Positions 7,435-15,455 of a DNA stretch of 64,000 nucleotides are shown here, piece after piece. The notes under the pieces are model-generated. The model searched no databases, was not told the DNA's origin, and worked only from the letters and a program-made list of their open reading frames with translations. Source of the DNA: Actinobacillus indolicus (lineage in GTDB: Bacteria > Pseudomonadota > Gammaproteobacteria > Enterobacterales > Pasteurellaceae); the NCBI RefSeq assembly GCF_004519515.1, contig NZ_CP038145.1, positions 1,012,001 through 1,076,000 of the forward strand. The letters run 5' to 3'. The position numbers and the translations under genes are program-made. The first letter of the stretch is position 1, and each line of letters starts with the position of its first letter.

Positions 7435-7494
7435 TTTAGTTGTTATGTCAATAACAACTAAAGGAAGTATACTTCCTTCTTGCAAAATTGTCAC
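7435..7494 (-). promoter_or_regulatory. promoter overlapped by two perfect palindromes
   Basis: Read on the minus strand: -35 GTGACA (complement at 7489-7494), 17-base spacer, -10 TATACT (complement at 7466-7471). The -10 lies inside a perfect 18-bp palindrome AAGGAAGTATACTTCCTT (7461-7478). Immediately downstream is a perfect 12-bp inverted repeat TTTAGTTGTTAT/ATAACAACTAAA with a 4-base centre (7435-7462). This arrangement fits repressor operators controlling the 298-residue membrane protein gene. No regulator gene was found next to it. Confidence 0.6.
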
Positions 7495-7735
7495 GACACA
7501 ACTTGTCACCCACTAGATAAAAATAGAGCCTTTCAGCTTTGTTTTTGCTTGAATACAAGCGGTAAGATATAAGAGAAAATTTTCGAAGAATTAGAGCCTC
7601 TTAACAATGAAAGAATGTAGGAATACACTACATGTGTCCGCTACACGGAATATCGCCTTTGTGTAGAGAAGGGATTAGGCGAATAACATCCTTACTAGAA
7701 TGAAGGTATTCGGGTATATGTGCAACAAGCATAGT
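7495..7735. other. non-coding spacer with one uptake signal and a possible decayed palindromic repeat
   Basis: I see no credible gene here. An uptake signal ACAAGCGGT lies at 7555-7563. The stretch around 7611-7690 shares short words (ATGTGTCCGC, AGGCGAATA) with the palindromic element at 42829-42898 and may be an old, decayed copy of it. The resemblance is short and was judged by eye. Confidence 0.4.
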
Positions 7736-7740
7736 AAAAA

Positions 7741-7762
7741 CCCCCAGCATTTCTGCTGGGGG
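7741..7762. terminator. bidirectional rho-independent terminator after rpsQ
   Basis: CCCCCAGCA (7741-7749) pairs perfectly with TGCTGGGGG (7754-7762) around a TTTC loop, flanked by A and T runs on both sides. It lies 23 bases after the rpsQ stop and ends the S10 operon. It separates that operon from the accessory block. Confidence 0.92.
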
Positions 7763-7785
7763 TTTTAATCGTTTTAGCTTGTTGA

Positions 7786-8040
7786 TTAAGCTACTGCTTT
7801 TTCAACAACACGAACTAAAGTATGAGATTTAGTTTTAGAGAGTGGACGACACTCTTTCACTTCAACTACATCGCCTAATTTAGCTTCGTTGTTTTCATCG
7901 TGTACGTGTAATTTTGTTGTACGACGGATAAACTTACCATAAATTGGGTGTTTAACTGTGCGTTCGATAGCAACTACAAATGATTTGTCCATTTTGTCGC
8001 TAACAACTTTACCTTGTACTGTACGAATTTTATCAGTCAT
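7786..8040 (-). CDS. rpsQ: 30S ribosomal protein S17
   Basis: S17 is 84 residues, an OB-fold protein that binds the 5' domain of 16S rRNA. It has the typical start (MTDKIRTVQGKVVSDKMDKS) and the VKHPIYGKFIRRTTK block. It is the last gene of the S10 operon; its start codon overlaps the rpmC stop (TAATG). A strong terminator follows. In most relatives rplN comes next, but here the spc operon begins 5 kb further on. Confidence 0.98.
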   Translation of the reverse strand: MTDKIRTVQGKVVSDKMDKSFVVAIERTVKHPIYGKFIRRTTKLHVHDENNEAKLGDVVEVKECRPLSKTKSHTLVRVVEKAVA

Positions 8041-8231
8041 TACTCACCCGCCTTTTCGGTTAATACAGTTTTAACTTGTGCAATGCTACGACGCACTTGT
8101 TTTAACTGGTGGGTTTGTTGAAGCTGACCGGTGGCTGCTTGCATACGCAATTTGAACTGTTCACCTAAAAGGTTCACTAATTCACCATTCAGCTCTTCAA
8201 CACTTTTGTTACGTAGTTCTTGAGCTTTCAT
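8040..8231 (-). CDS. rpmC: 50S ribosomal protein L29
   Basis: L29 is 63 residues, a small helical hairpin protein near the exit of the peptide tunnel where SRP and trigger factor dock. The sequence starts MKAQELRNKSVEELNGELV and is of standard length. Its ends overlap rplP and rpsQ by one base each, which indicates translational coupling along the operon. Confidence 0.98.
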   Translation of the reverse strand: MKAQELRNKSVEELNGELVNLLGEQFKLRMQAATGQLQQTHQLKQVRRSIAQVKTVLTEKAGE

Positions 8232-8641
8232 TACATCACCGTCTTAGTTACAAATGTGGTTTTGAACGGAAGTTTAGCTGCTGCTAATGCGAATGCATTG
8301 CGTGCAACTTCTTCAGATACACCATCCATTTCATAGAGAACTTTACCCGGCTGGATTAAGGCTACCCAGTACTCTACGTTACCTTTACCTTTACCCATAC
8401 GGACTTCTAATGGTTTTTCAGTAATTGGTTTGTCTGGGAACACACGGATCCAGATTTTACCTTGACGTTTTACTGCACGGCTCATCGCACGACGCGCTGC
8501 TTCGATTTGACGAGCTGTTAAACGACCACGACCAATTGCTTTTAAGCCGAATGAACCGAAGCTCACTTCTGTACCGCCCGCGATACCACGGTTACGGCCT
8601 TTGTGTACTTTACGGAATTTTGTACGTTTTGGTTGTAACAT
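8231..8641 (-). CDS. rplP: 50S ribosomal protein L16
   Basis: L16 is 136 residues and helps shape the A-site and peptidyl transferase region. Signature blocks are RTKFRKVHKGRNRGIA at the start and the RIWIRVFPDKPIT-like stretch KIWIRVFPDKPITEKP near residue 62. It lies between rpsC (12 bases upstream) and rpmC (one-base overlap). Length and order are standard. Confidence 0.98.
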   Translation of the reverse strand: MLQPKRTKFRKVHKGRNRGIAGGTEVSFGSFGLKAIGRGRLTARQIEAARRAMSRAVKRQGKIWIRVFPDKPITEKPLEVRMGKGKGNVEYWVALIQPGKVLYEMDGVSEEVARNAFALAAAKLPFKTTFVTKTVM

Positions 8642-8653
8642 TCAGTGATCTCC

Positions 8654-9358
8654 TTATTTACGACCTTTGCGAGCTGGCTTTTTAGGCTGTGCCGCTGGTT
8701 CTTTCTCAGATTCAATCACTGCAGCCATTCCACCAAGAATTTCACCTTTGAAGATCCACACTTTAACGCCGATTACGCCGTAAGTTGTGTGAGCTTCAGC
8801 TGTGTTATAGTCGATGTCAGCACGAAGAGTATGTAGAGGCACACGACCTTCACGATACCATTCTGAACGTGCGATTTCTGCACCACCTAAACGACCGCTT
8901 ACTTCAACTTTGATACCTTTAGCACCTAAACGCATTGCGTTTTGTACCGCACGTTTCATTGCACGACGGAACATTACACGACGCTCAAGTTGAGCAGCAA
9001 TGCTATCTGCAACTAATTTTGCATCTAGCTCTGGTTTTTTCACTTCAGAAATGTTGATTTGTGCAGGAACGCCAGCAATTTTAGATACTGCGTTTCTTAA
9101 TTTTTCAACATCTTCGCCTTTTTTACCGATAACGATACCTGGGCGAGCTGTGTGAATAGTTACACGAATGCTTTTTGCTGGACGCTCGATAGTAATACGA
9201 GATACAGATGCGTTCGCTAACTCTTTGTTTAAAAATTGACGTACTTTGAAATCGCCTTCTAAGTTATCAGCGAAATCTTGTGTATTCGCGAACCAAGTAG
9301 AGCTCCAAGGCTTAACAATACCAAGGCGAATACCATGTGGATGTACTTTCTGACCCAT
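8654..9358 (-). CDS. rpsC: 30S ribosomal protein S3
   Basis: S3 is 234 residues and lines the mRNA entry channel, where it contributes to mRNA helicase activity. The KH domain is recognisable by the GKKGEDVEKLR stretch (about 78-88), and the C-terminal half carries the AMRLGAKGIKVEVSGRLGGAE block. It ends with a basic tail (QPKKPARKGRK). It sits 17 bases after rplV in the S10 operon. Confidence 0.98.
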   Translation of the reverse strand: MGQKVHPHGIRLGIVKPWSSTWFANTQDFADNLEGDFKVRQFLNKELANASVSRITIERPAKSIRVTIHTARPGIVIGKKGEDVEKLRNAVSKIAGVPAQINISEVKKPELDAKLVADSIAAQLERRVMFRRAMKRAVQNAMRLGAKGIKVEVSGRLGGAEIARSEWYREGRVPLHTLRADIDYNTAEAHTTYGVIGVKVWIFKGEILGGMAAVIESEKEPAAQPKKPARKGRK

Positions 9359-9375
9359 TGCTATTCTCCTACTGA

Positions 9376-9708
9376 TTAACGATCTGATACTACCACAGTA
9401 ATGTGGCTAGTACGTTTTAAAATACGATCTGCACGACCTTTAGCACGTGGCATAACACGTTTCATGCTTGGACCTTCATCAACGAAAATCTTCGCAACTT
9501 TAAGATCATCGACATCTGCACCGTCATTGTGCTCTGCGTTTGCGATAGCTGACTCTAACACTTTCTTCACTAAAGCTGCTGCTTTTTTGTTGGTGAAAGT
9601 TAAGATTTCTAGTGCTTGCGCAACTTTCTTACCACGGATTAAATCAGCAACTAAGCGAGCTTTTTGTGCAGAAGTACGAGCGTAACGATGTTTTGCAATA
9701 GTTTCCAT
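9376..9708 (-). CDS. rplV: 50S ribosomal protein L22
   Basis: L22 is 110 residues. Its long beta-hairpin lines the narrow part of the peptide exit tunnel, and the hairpin region (PSMKRVMPRAKGRA, about 81-94) is intact; changes here can give macrolide resistance in other bacteria, but I see no deletion or insertion. It lies 10 bases after rpsS and 17 before rpsC. Confidence 0.98.
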   Translation of the reverse strand: METIAKHRYARTSAQKARLVADLIRGKKVAQALEILTFTNKKAAALVKKVLESAIANAEHNDGADVDDLKVAKIFVDEGPSMKRVMPRAKGRADRILKRTSHITVVVSDR

Positions 9709-9718
9709 CTTTTACCTC

Positions 9719-9994
9719 TTATTTCTTAGCTTTCTTATCTGCGGCGTGACCGCGGTATGTACGAGTCGGTGCAAATTCACCTAATTTATGACCGATCATT
9801 TCATCAGAAACATAAACTGGAACATGCTGACGACCATTATGGACTGCGATGGTCAATCCGATCATTGATGGAATGATCATTGAACGACGGGACCAAGTTT
9901 TGATTGGTTTTTTATCCCCGCTTTCCACCGCCTTCTCTACCTTCTTCAACAAGTGTAGGTCAAGGAAAGGACCCTTCTTGAGAGAACGTGGCAT
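9719..9994 (-). CDS. rpsS: 30S ribosomal protein S19
   Basis: S19 is 91 residues, located in the 30S head next to S13, near the A-site tRNA. It begins [19 protein letters not shown] and contains the [15 protein letters not shown] and [16 protein letters not shown] blocks expected of the family. It lies between rplB (28 bases upstream) and rplV. No unusual features were seen. Confidence 0.98.
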
Positions 9995-10022
9995 GGCTTA
10001 TCCTCTTTAATTAATTAAAAAA

Positions 10023-10844
10023 TTATTTGCCACGACGACGTACGATGAATTTATCAGTACGTTTGTTGTGACGAGTTTTCTTACCTTTGGTTTGAACGCC
10101 CCAAGGTGTAACAGGGTGTTTACCGAAGTTACGACCTTCACCACCACCGTGTGGGTGGTCTACTGGGTTCATCGCAGTACCACGAACGGTTGGACGAATA
10201 CCTCTCCAACGGTTTGCACCTGCTTTACCAAGTACGCGAAGCATATGCTCTGAGTTACCTACTTCACCGATGGTTGCAGAACACTCAGCTAATACTTTAC
10301 GCATTTCGCCTGAACGAAGACGTAAAGTTACATAGTTACCTTCACGTGCGATAATTTGCACATATGCACCAGCAGAACGAGCGATTTGACCGCCTTTACC
10401 TGGTTTTAATTCTACGTTATGAACAGTAGAACCTACTGGGATATTACGCATTGGTAATGAGTTACCGACTTTAATTGGCGCTGAAGCACCCGCTTGAATC
10501 GTATCACCTGCAGCTAAGCCTTTTGGTGCTAAGATGTAACGGCGTTCACCATCTTTATAAAGTACTAATGCGATATTCGCAGAACGGTTTGGATCGTATT
10601 CTAAACGCTCAACAACAGCTGGAATGTCTAATTTGTTACGTTTGAAGTCAATTAAACGGTAGTGTTGTTTGTGTCCGCCACCGATGTGACGAGTAGTGAT
10701 ACGACCTAAGTTGTTACGACCGCCAGTTTTAGATTTAGTATCTAAAAGTGCTGCAAAAGGTTTACCTTTGTGAAGCTCAGTATTAACAACTTTAACTACA
10801 TGACGACGACCAGCGGAGGTCGGCTTACATTTAACGATAGCCAT
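10023..10844 (-). CDS. rplB: 50S ribosomal protein L2
   Basis: L2 is 273 residues and is needed for subunit joining and peptidyl transferase activity. The family signature PVDHPHGGGEG near residues 227-237 includes the histidine implicated in function. The C-terminus is basic (HNKRTDKFIVRRRGK). It lies between rplW and rpsS in the S10 operon and has a good ribosome-binding site (GGAGG). Confidence 0.98.
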   Translation of the reverse strand: MAIVKCKPTSAGRRHVVKVVNTELHKGKPFAALLDTKSKTGGRNNLGRITTRHIGGGHKQHYRLIDFKRNKLDIPAVVERLEYDPNRSANIALVLYKDGERRYILAPKGLAAGDTIQAGASAPIKVGNSLPMRNIPVGSTVHNVELKPGKGGQIARSAGAYVQIIAREGNYVTLRLRSGEMRKVLAECSATIGEVGNSEHMLRVLGKAGANRWRGIRPTVRGTAMNPVDHPHGGGEGRNFGKHPVTPWGVQTKGKKTRHNKRTDKFIVRRRGK

Positions 10845-10864
10845 AGTTTTCTATTCCTCCGAAA

Positions 10865-11170
10865 TTACTCTGCCGCACCTTCAACGAAGTCAAGTGATTG
10901 ACCTTCTTGAAGAGTTACATAAGCTTTTTTCCAGTCACTACGACGACCTGATTTTGCACCGTGACGTTTAGTTTTACCTTTAACAACCACTGTACGAACA
11001 GAATCTACTTTAACTTCGAAAAGTTGCTCAACCGCGTTCGCAATTTCCACTTTGTTAGCGTCTAATGCTACTTTAAATACGATTGTGTTGCCTTTTTCTG
11101 CGTTATTTGTCGCTTTCTCAGAGATATGTGGTGCTTTAAGCACTTTTAGCAAACGTTCTTGTTGAATCAT
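10865..11170 (-). CDS. rplW: 50S ribosomal protein L23
   Basis: L23 is 101 residues, at the exit of the peptide tunnel where trigger factor and SRP bind. It starts MIQQERLLKVLKAPHISEKA and has the KGKTKRHGAKSGRRSDWKKA loop. Its start overlaps the end of rplD by four bases (ATGA), so the pair is translationally coupled. Confidence 0.98.
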   Translation of the reverse strand: MIQQERLLKVLKAPHISEKATNNAEKGNTIVFKVALDANKVEIANAVEQLFEVKVDSVRTVVVKGKTKRHGAKSGRRSDWKKAYVTLQEGQSLDFVEGAAE

Positions 11171-11769
11171 GCTAACATCTCCTCAATTTGTTTTACTGCA
11201 TCAACAGTGATAACCACTTTATCGAAAGCGATTAAGCTTACTGGATCGATACCTTGTACATCGCGTACATCAACTTTGTATAAGTTGCGTGCCGCTAAGA
11301 ATAGGTTTTCATCTAAGCTTGCAGTGATGATAAGAGCGTCAGTTAACGCCATATCTTTTAATTTTTGTACTAAAACTTTAGTTTTTGGTGCATCGATTTC
11401 GAATTTATCAACAACCACTAAACGGTCTTGACGAACTAATTCAGAAAGAATGCTTTTGATTGCACCACGGTACATTTTCTTGTTCACTTTTTGGCTGTGA
11501 TCTTGTGGTTTCGCTGCGAAAGTTACACCACCTGAACGCCAGATTGGTGATTTGATATCACCCGAACGAGCGCGACCGGTACCTTTTTGACGCCAAGGTT
11601 TTTTGCCTGAACCAGACACTTCAGCACGAGTTTTTTGTGCGCGTGTACCTTGACGAGCACCTGCTGCATAAGCAACAACTACTTGGTGGATTAACGCTTC
11701 GTTAAACTCACGTCCGAAGGTAGTTTCAGAAACAGCTAGTGCGTTAGCACCTACAACTTGTAATTCCAT
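11167..11769 (-). CDS. rplD: 50S ribosomal protein L4, likely autoregulator of the S10 operon
   Basis: L4 is 200 residues. It binds 23S rRNA and reaches into the exit tunnel. In E. coli and several other gammaproteobacteria it also binds the S10 operon leader to cause early transcription termination and block translation. The internal loop (GTRAQKTRAEVSGSGKKPWR, about 46-65, and the GTGRARSGD stretch after it) is conserved. A leader with a U7-ending hairpin lies at the head of this operon, so the same control is likely here. Confidence 0.98.
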   Translation of the reverse strand: MELQVVGANALAVSETTFGREFNEALIHQVVVAYAAGARQGTRAQKTRAEVSGSGKKPWRQKGTGRARSGDIKSPIWRSGGVTFAAKPQDHSQKVNKKMYRGAIKSILSELVRQDRLVVVDKFEIDAPKTKVLVQKLKDMALTDALIITASLDENLFLAARNLYKVDVRDVQGIDPVSLIAFDKVVITVDAVKQIEEMLA

Positions 11770-11784
11770 CTCTATCTCCTAGAC

Positions 11785-12411
11785 TTATGCTTTAACTGCT
11801 GGTTTAACAATAACATCACTATTAGTTGCACCAGGTACAGAACCTTTAACTAATAATAATTTACGCTCAGCATCTACACGAACAACTTCAAGTGATTGAA
11901 CGGTTACACGCTCAGCACCTAAGTGTCCAGCCATTTTTTTACCTTTAAACACACGACCTGGAGTTTGGTTTTGACCAATAGAACCAAGTACACGGTGTGA
12001 TAAAGAGTTACCGTGAGTAGCATCTTGAGTACGGAAGTTCCAACGTTTAACACCACCTTGGAAACCTTTACCTTTTGATGTACCAGTAACATCTACTTTT
12101 TTAACATCTGTGAAGATGTCTACGTTGATTTCTTGACCTAAAGTGAATTCTTCACCTTCAGTACGAAATTCCCATAAACCGCGACCAGCTTCAACACCTG
12201 CTTTAACGAAATGACCTGCTTCAGGCTTAGTTACACGACTTGCTTTTTTAGAGCCAGTAGTAACTTGAACTGCAGTATAGCCATCGTTTTCAAGAGTTTT
12301 AACTTGAGTCACACGGTTGGCTTCGATTTCGATAACGGTAACTGGAACTGACACGCCGTCTTCATTGAAGATACGGGTCATACCAACTTTACGACCGACT
12401 AAACCAATCAT
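11785..12411 (-). CDS. rplC: 50S ribosomal protein L3
   Basis: L3 is 208 residues, an early assembly protein close to the peptidyl transferase centre. The signature GVKRWNFRTQDATHGNSLSH (about 119-138) is clear; it includes a Gln (Q128) of the type that is methylated in relatives. It begins MIGLVGRKVGMTRIFNEDG. It lies between rpsJ (16 bases upstream) and rplD. Confidence 0.98.
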   Translation of the reverse strand: MIGLVGRKVGMTRIFNEDGVSVPVTVIEIEANRVTQVKTLENDGYTAVQVTTGSKKASRVTKPEAGHFVKAGVEAGRGLWEFRTEGEEFTLGQEINVDIFTDVKKVDVTGTSKGKGFQGGVKRWNFRTQDATHGNSLSHRVLGSIGQNQTPGRVFKGKKMAGHLGAERVTVQSLEVVRVDAERKLLLVKGSVPGATNSDVIVKPAVKA

Positions 12412-12427
12412 TGTAATAACCTCTTAA

Positions 12428-12739
12428 TTAACCTAGGCTGATCTGCACGTCAACGCCGGCAGCCAAATCTAAACGCATTAATGCATCAACAGTTTTTTCT
12501 GTTGGCTCTACGATATCTACTAAACGTTTGTGTGTACGAATTTCGTATTGGTCACGAGCGTCTTTGTTTACGTGTGGAGAAATCAACACGGTGAAACGTT
12601 CTTTACGAGTTGGTAAAGGAATCGGACCACGAACTTGTGCACCAGTACGTTTAGCTGTTTCTACGATCTCCGCAGTAGATTGATCGATCAAACGATGATC
12701 AAATGCTTTTAAGCGGATACGGATTCTTTGGTTCTGCAT
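12428..12739 (-). CDS. rpsJ: 30S ribosomal protein S10 / NusE
   Basis: S10 is 103 residues and is both a 30S head protein and the NusE factor that links RNA polymerase antitermination complexes (with NusB and NusG) to translation. The sequence starts [19 protein letters not shown] and keeps the standard loop region. It is the first gene of the S10 operon, preceded by a long leader and a strong sigma70 promoter. Confidence 0.98.
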
Positions 12740-12927
12740 TAGACCAGAGCTCCATTAAATTTTAGCTAATAAAAAAACCGAACCACCGCTTAACAGACTT
12801 AAGTTAAGGGGGCACAGTCATACCTTGTTATAGTTTCCAAATCGGAAACATTGTTACGTACTACCCTATCGGTAATACCACTTGATAAATGATTACATCA
12901 AGCGACTTTAGCGTGAAAGTCTAAAGT
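12740..12927 (-). ncRNA. S10 operon mRNA leader with terminator-like hairpin (likely L4-responsive)
   Basis: The about 190-base untranslated leader contains an early hairpin ACTTTAG/CTAAAGT (near 12901-12928), and just before rpsJ a stem CTTAAC/GTTAAG extended by C-rich and G-rich arms, followed by seven U residues (12777-12771). The layout matches the L4-controlled leaders of E. coli and relatives, in which RNA polymerase pauses at the U run and L4 stabilises termination. The match is by architecture; no alignment was run. Confidence 0.65.
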
Positions 12928-12933
12928 GCGAGA

Positions 12934-12962
12934 ATTCTACTGAAAAAGTTTCTACTTGGCAA
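12934..12962 (-). promoter_or_regulatory. sigma70 promoter of the S10 operon
   Basis: On the minus strand the -35 is TTGCCA (complement 12957-12962) and the -10 is TAGAAT (complement 12934-12939), with an exact 17-base spacer. It is the only promoter-like pair found upstream of rpsJ and places the transcript start near 12927. Confidence 0.7.
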
Positions 12963-13062
12963 GCCTAATTCTTTCTTTTTTTCTTAGTACTTTTCTTACT
13001 AAGTTTTCATTACATTAACGAAATTCGGTTATTTTTAATTCAATGTTAAAAAATTTTTCTTA

Positions 13063-13084
13063 TTTTTCGATTTATGTCACAAAA
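13063..13084 (+). promoter_or_regulatory. candidate CRP site upstream of sxy
   Basis: The sequence TTCGA-N6-TCACA, flanked by T and A runs, has one good CRP half-site and one TTCGA half-site close to the TGCGA form of the Sxy-dependent (CRP-S) sites. It lies about 120 bases before the sxy start. sxy of H. influenzae is CRP-controlled, which supports the call. The promoter elements downstream are weak and I could not fix a transcription start. Confidence 0.45.
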
Positions 13085-13196
13085 ATAACTCTCTTCACTC
13101 ATTGCATTCTGCTCAGCGTAAGAGTAATTATCCTGTTCGAGTAAACCTTGCTCAACACATCCCTAATTTACATAGGAAATGAAAAAAGAGGCTACT

Positions 13197-13838
13197 ATGA
13201 AGTACATTGATAAACAAACACAACACATTAGAGAATTACTCTATCCTATCACTGGAACAACAAGAGCAAAAACTTATTTTTCTTACTATGGCATTATGAA
13301 AGATGATGTAATGTTTGCCTTGTATAAAAATGGAAATTTTTATCTGTATATATCAAAAGATTGCTTAACAGAAGTAACACAATATCCAGCAATTACCTTA
13401 TTAAATGATGTCCAATACGGTATTTATTCAAAATCATTCTATAGACTCCCTGAATACATCATAAAAAATTTATCCAACTATACACATTGGATTACTCAAA
13501 GTATTGCCGAGATCACAGCAAGTAAAAAATTACAACAATCTAAAAAGAAACAATTTATTAGAGCATTACCTAATATGAATATCCAGCTTGAAAGAATGCT
13601 GAAAAAACTTGATATACACTCTCCAGATGAATTAATAGAACAAGGCGAAATTCCTATTTTTATTAAGCTGTTGAAACTAGGTATCGATGTGGATCAAACG
13701 ATGTTATTTCGACTTTATGGTGCAATTAAGCATCAATACATATATACACTTTCCGAGCAAGAAAAACAAAACCTCCTACAAGAAGCAAATAGTGCATTAT
13801 ACGAAGCAGGCTTACGAAAGCGTTTTAAAATCAAATGA
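13197..13838 (+). CDS. sxy: competence regulator Sxy/TfoX
   Basis: Sxy works with CRP to switch on the DNA-uptake genes at CRP-S promoters. The protein has the two-domain TfoX layout: an N-terminal domain (about 1-100, YFSYYGIMKDDVMFALYKNG) and a C-terminal helical domain (from LPNMNIQLERMLKKLDIHS). I chose the ATG at 13197 (213 residues), because GAGG lies five bases before it; an in-frame ATG at 13179 lacks a usable ribosome site. In H. influenzae an mRNA stem near the start limits translation; I did not test that here. The A-rich, low-GC codon use is usual for sxy. dprA lies 1.6 kb downstream. Confidence 0.9.
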   Translation: MKYIDKQTQHIRELLYPITGTTRAKTYFSYYGIMKDDVMFALYKNGNFYLYISKDCLTEVTQYPAITLLNDVQYGIYSKSFYRLPEYIIKNLSNYTHWITQSIAEITASKKLQQSKKKQFIRALPNMNIQLERMLKKLDIHSPDELIEQGEIPIFIKLLKLGIDVDQTMLFRLYGAIKHQYIYTLSEQEKQNLLQEANSALYEAGLRKRFKIK

Positions 13839-13881
13839 TAAATTAACTCTCAGCCATCAACAAATCATGTAATAACATTAG

Positions 13882-13903
13882 ATTTATGATCCACATCACA
13901 AAA
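13882..13903 (+). promoter_or_regulatory. candidate CRP site upstream of fumC
   Basis: TATGA-N6-TCACA at 13885-13900 differs from the CRP consensus at one base of the first half-site. It is 115-130 bases before the fumC start. Regulation of fumC by CRP is plausible for a TCA-cycle enzyme, but no clear -35/-10 pair could be assigned. Confidence 0.45.
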
Positions 13904-14014
13904 AATAGAAAAAGTATCGAATGAATCTCTTCTTTTCATTCCTTTCTTACTTTTAGAGTGTTACGATTTAGACAGTTTATTATCTTAATTTTTATGTCAA
14001 CTTAGGAGAACACA

Positions 14015-15409
14015 ATGGAATTCCGTATTGAAAAAGACACCATGGGCGAAGTGCAAGTACCTGCCGATAAATATTGGGCTGCACAAACAGAACGTTCACG
14101 TAATAACTTCAAGATCGGGCCTGAAGGTTCAATGCCAGCTGAAATTATTGAAGCTTTTGGTTACTTAAAAAAAGCAGCAGCTTATGCAAACCATGATTTA
14201 GGTGTGCTTTCTGCTGAAAAGCGTGATTTAATCGCTCAAGCCTGTGATGAAATCCTAGCAAACAAATTAGATGATCAATTCCCACTCGTCATCTGGCAAA
14301 CAGGTTCAGGTACACAATCTAATATGAATGTGAATGAAGTGGTTTCAAATCGTGCACACGTTTTAAACGGCGGTAAACTTGGCGAGAAATCCATTATTCA
14401 CCCAAATGATGATGTGAACAAATCACAATCTTCAAACGATACTTATCCAACAGCGATGCACATTGCGGCATACAAAAAAGTAGTTGAACATACCCTCCCT
14501 TGTGTAAAACGCTTACAAAAAACCTTAGCGGACAAAGCTGCTACATTCCAAGATGTAGTTAAAATTGGTCGTACTCACTTAATGGATGCAACCCCATTAA
14601 CATTAGGTCAAGAGTTCTCTGCTTATGCTGCACAATTAGCTTTCGGTATTAAAGCGTTAGAAAATACGTTACCGCACTTGGCAGAATTAGCGTTAGGCGG
14701 TACAGCGGTAGGTACAGGTTTAAATACACCAAAAGGCTACGATGTGAAAGTTGCAGACTACATTGCGAAATTCACCGGTTTACCGTTCGTGACTGCACAA
14801 AATAAATTTGAAGCACTCGCAACACACGATGCGATCGTAGAAACTCACGGTGCATTAAAACAATTAGCGGTTTCACTTTACAAAATCGCTAACGATGTGC
14901 GTTTATTGGCTTCTGGCCCACGTTCAGGTATCGGCGAAATCTTAATCCCTGAAAATGAACCAGGCTCATCAATTATGCCGGGTAAAGTAAACCCAACCCA
15001 ATGTGAAGCGATGACAATGGTTTGCGCACAAGTGTTAGGTAACGATGTGACGATTTCATTTGCAGGTACACAAGGTCACTTCCAATTAAACGTGTATAAA
15101 CCGGTAATGGCGTACAACTTCTTACAATCTGCACAATTATTAGGTGATGCGTGCGTATCATTTGATGAACATTGTGCAATCGGTATTGAACCGAATTATC
15201 CGCGTATTAAACAGCAATTAGATCAATCTCTCATGCTTGTAACCGCATTAAATACCCATATCGGTTATGAAAATGCAGCGAAAATTGCGAAAACTGCACA
15301 CAAAAACGGTACAACACTCAAAGAAGAAGCGATCAACTTAGGTTTAGTGACAGCTGAACAATTTGATGAGTGGGTACGCCCTGAAGATATGGTGGGAAGT
15401 TTGAAATAA
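14015..15409 (+). CDS. fumC: class II fumarate hydratase
   Basis: FumC converts fumarate and malate reversibly, without an iron-sulfur cluster. The 464-residue protein has the family signature GSSIMPGKVNP starting near residue 317, which holds the catalytic serine loop, and the GRTHLMDATP block near residue 185. A strong ribosome site (AGGAG) precedes the ATG. It is a single gene: a CRP-like site is upstream and a perfect hairpin terminator is directly downstream. Confidence 0.97.
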   Translation: MEFRIEKDTMGEVQVPADKYWAAQTERSRNNFKIGPEGSMPAEIIEAFGYLKKAAAYANHDLGVLSAEKRDLIAQACDEILANKLDDQFPLVIWQTGSGTQSNMNVNEVVSNRAHVLNGGKLGEKSIIHPNDDVNKSQSSNDTYPTAMHIAAYKKVVEHTLPCVKRLQKTLADKAATFQDVVKIGRTHLMDATPLTLGQEFSAYAAQLAFGIKALENTLPHLAELALGGTAVGTGLNTPKGYDVKVADYIAKFTGLPFVTAQNKFEALATHDAIVETHGALKQLAVSLYKIANDVRLLASGPRSGIGEILIPENEPGSSIMPGKVNPTQCEAMTMVCAQVLGNDVTISFAGTQGHFQLNVYKPVMAYNFLQSAQLLGDACVSFDEHCAIGIEPNYPRIKQQLDQSLMLVTALNTHIGYENAAKIAKTAHKNGTTLKEEAINLGLVTAEQFDEWVRPEDMVGSLK

Positions 15410-15432
15410 TATTCTCCCTCTTTTTATATTAT

Positions 15433-15455
15433 GGCACGCTTCGGCGTGCCTTTTT
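15433..15455. terminator. terminator between fumC and dprA
   Basis: GGCACGC (15433-15439) and GCGTGCC (15444-15450) form a perfect stem around a TTCG tetraloop, followed by five T. It ends fumC. The dprA stop codon lies inside its T run. Confidence 0.93.

Noticed and set aside
7611..7690. A firm third copy of the palindromic repeat
   Set aside because: Only two short words match and the arms do not pair convincingly, so it is mentioned only as a possible remnant.
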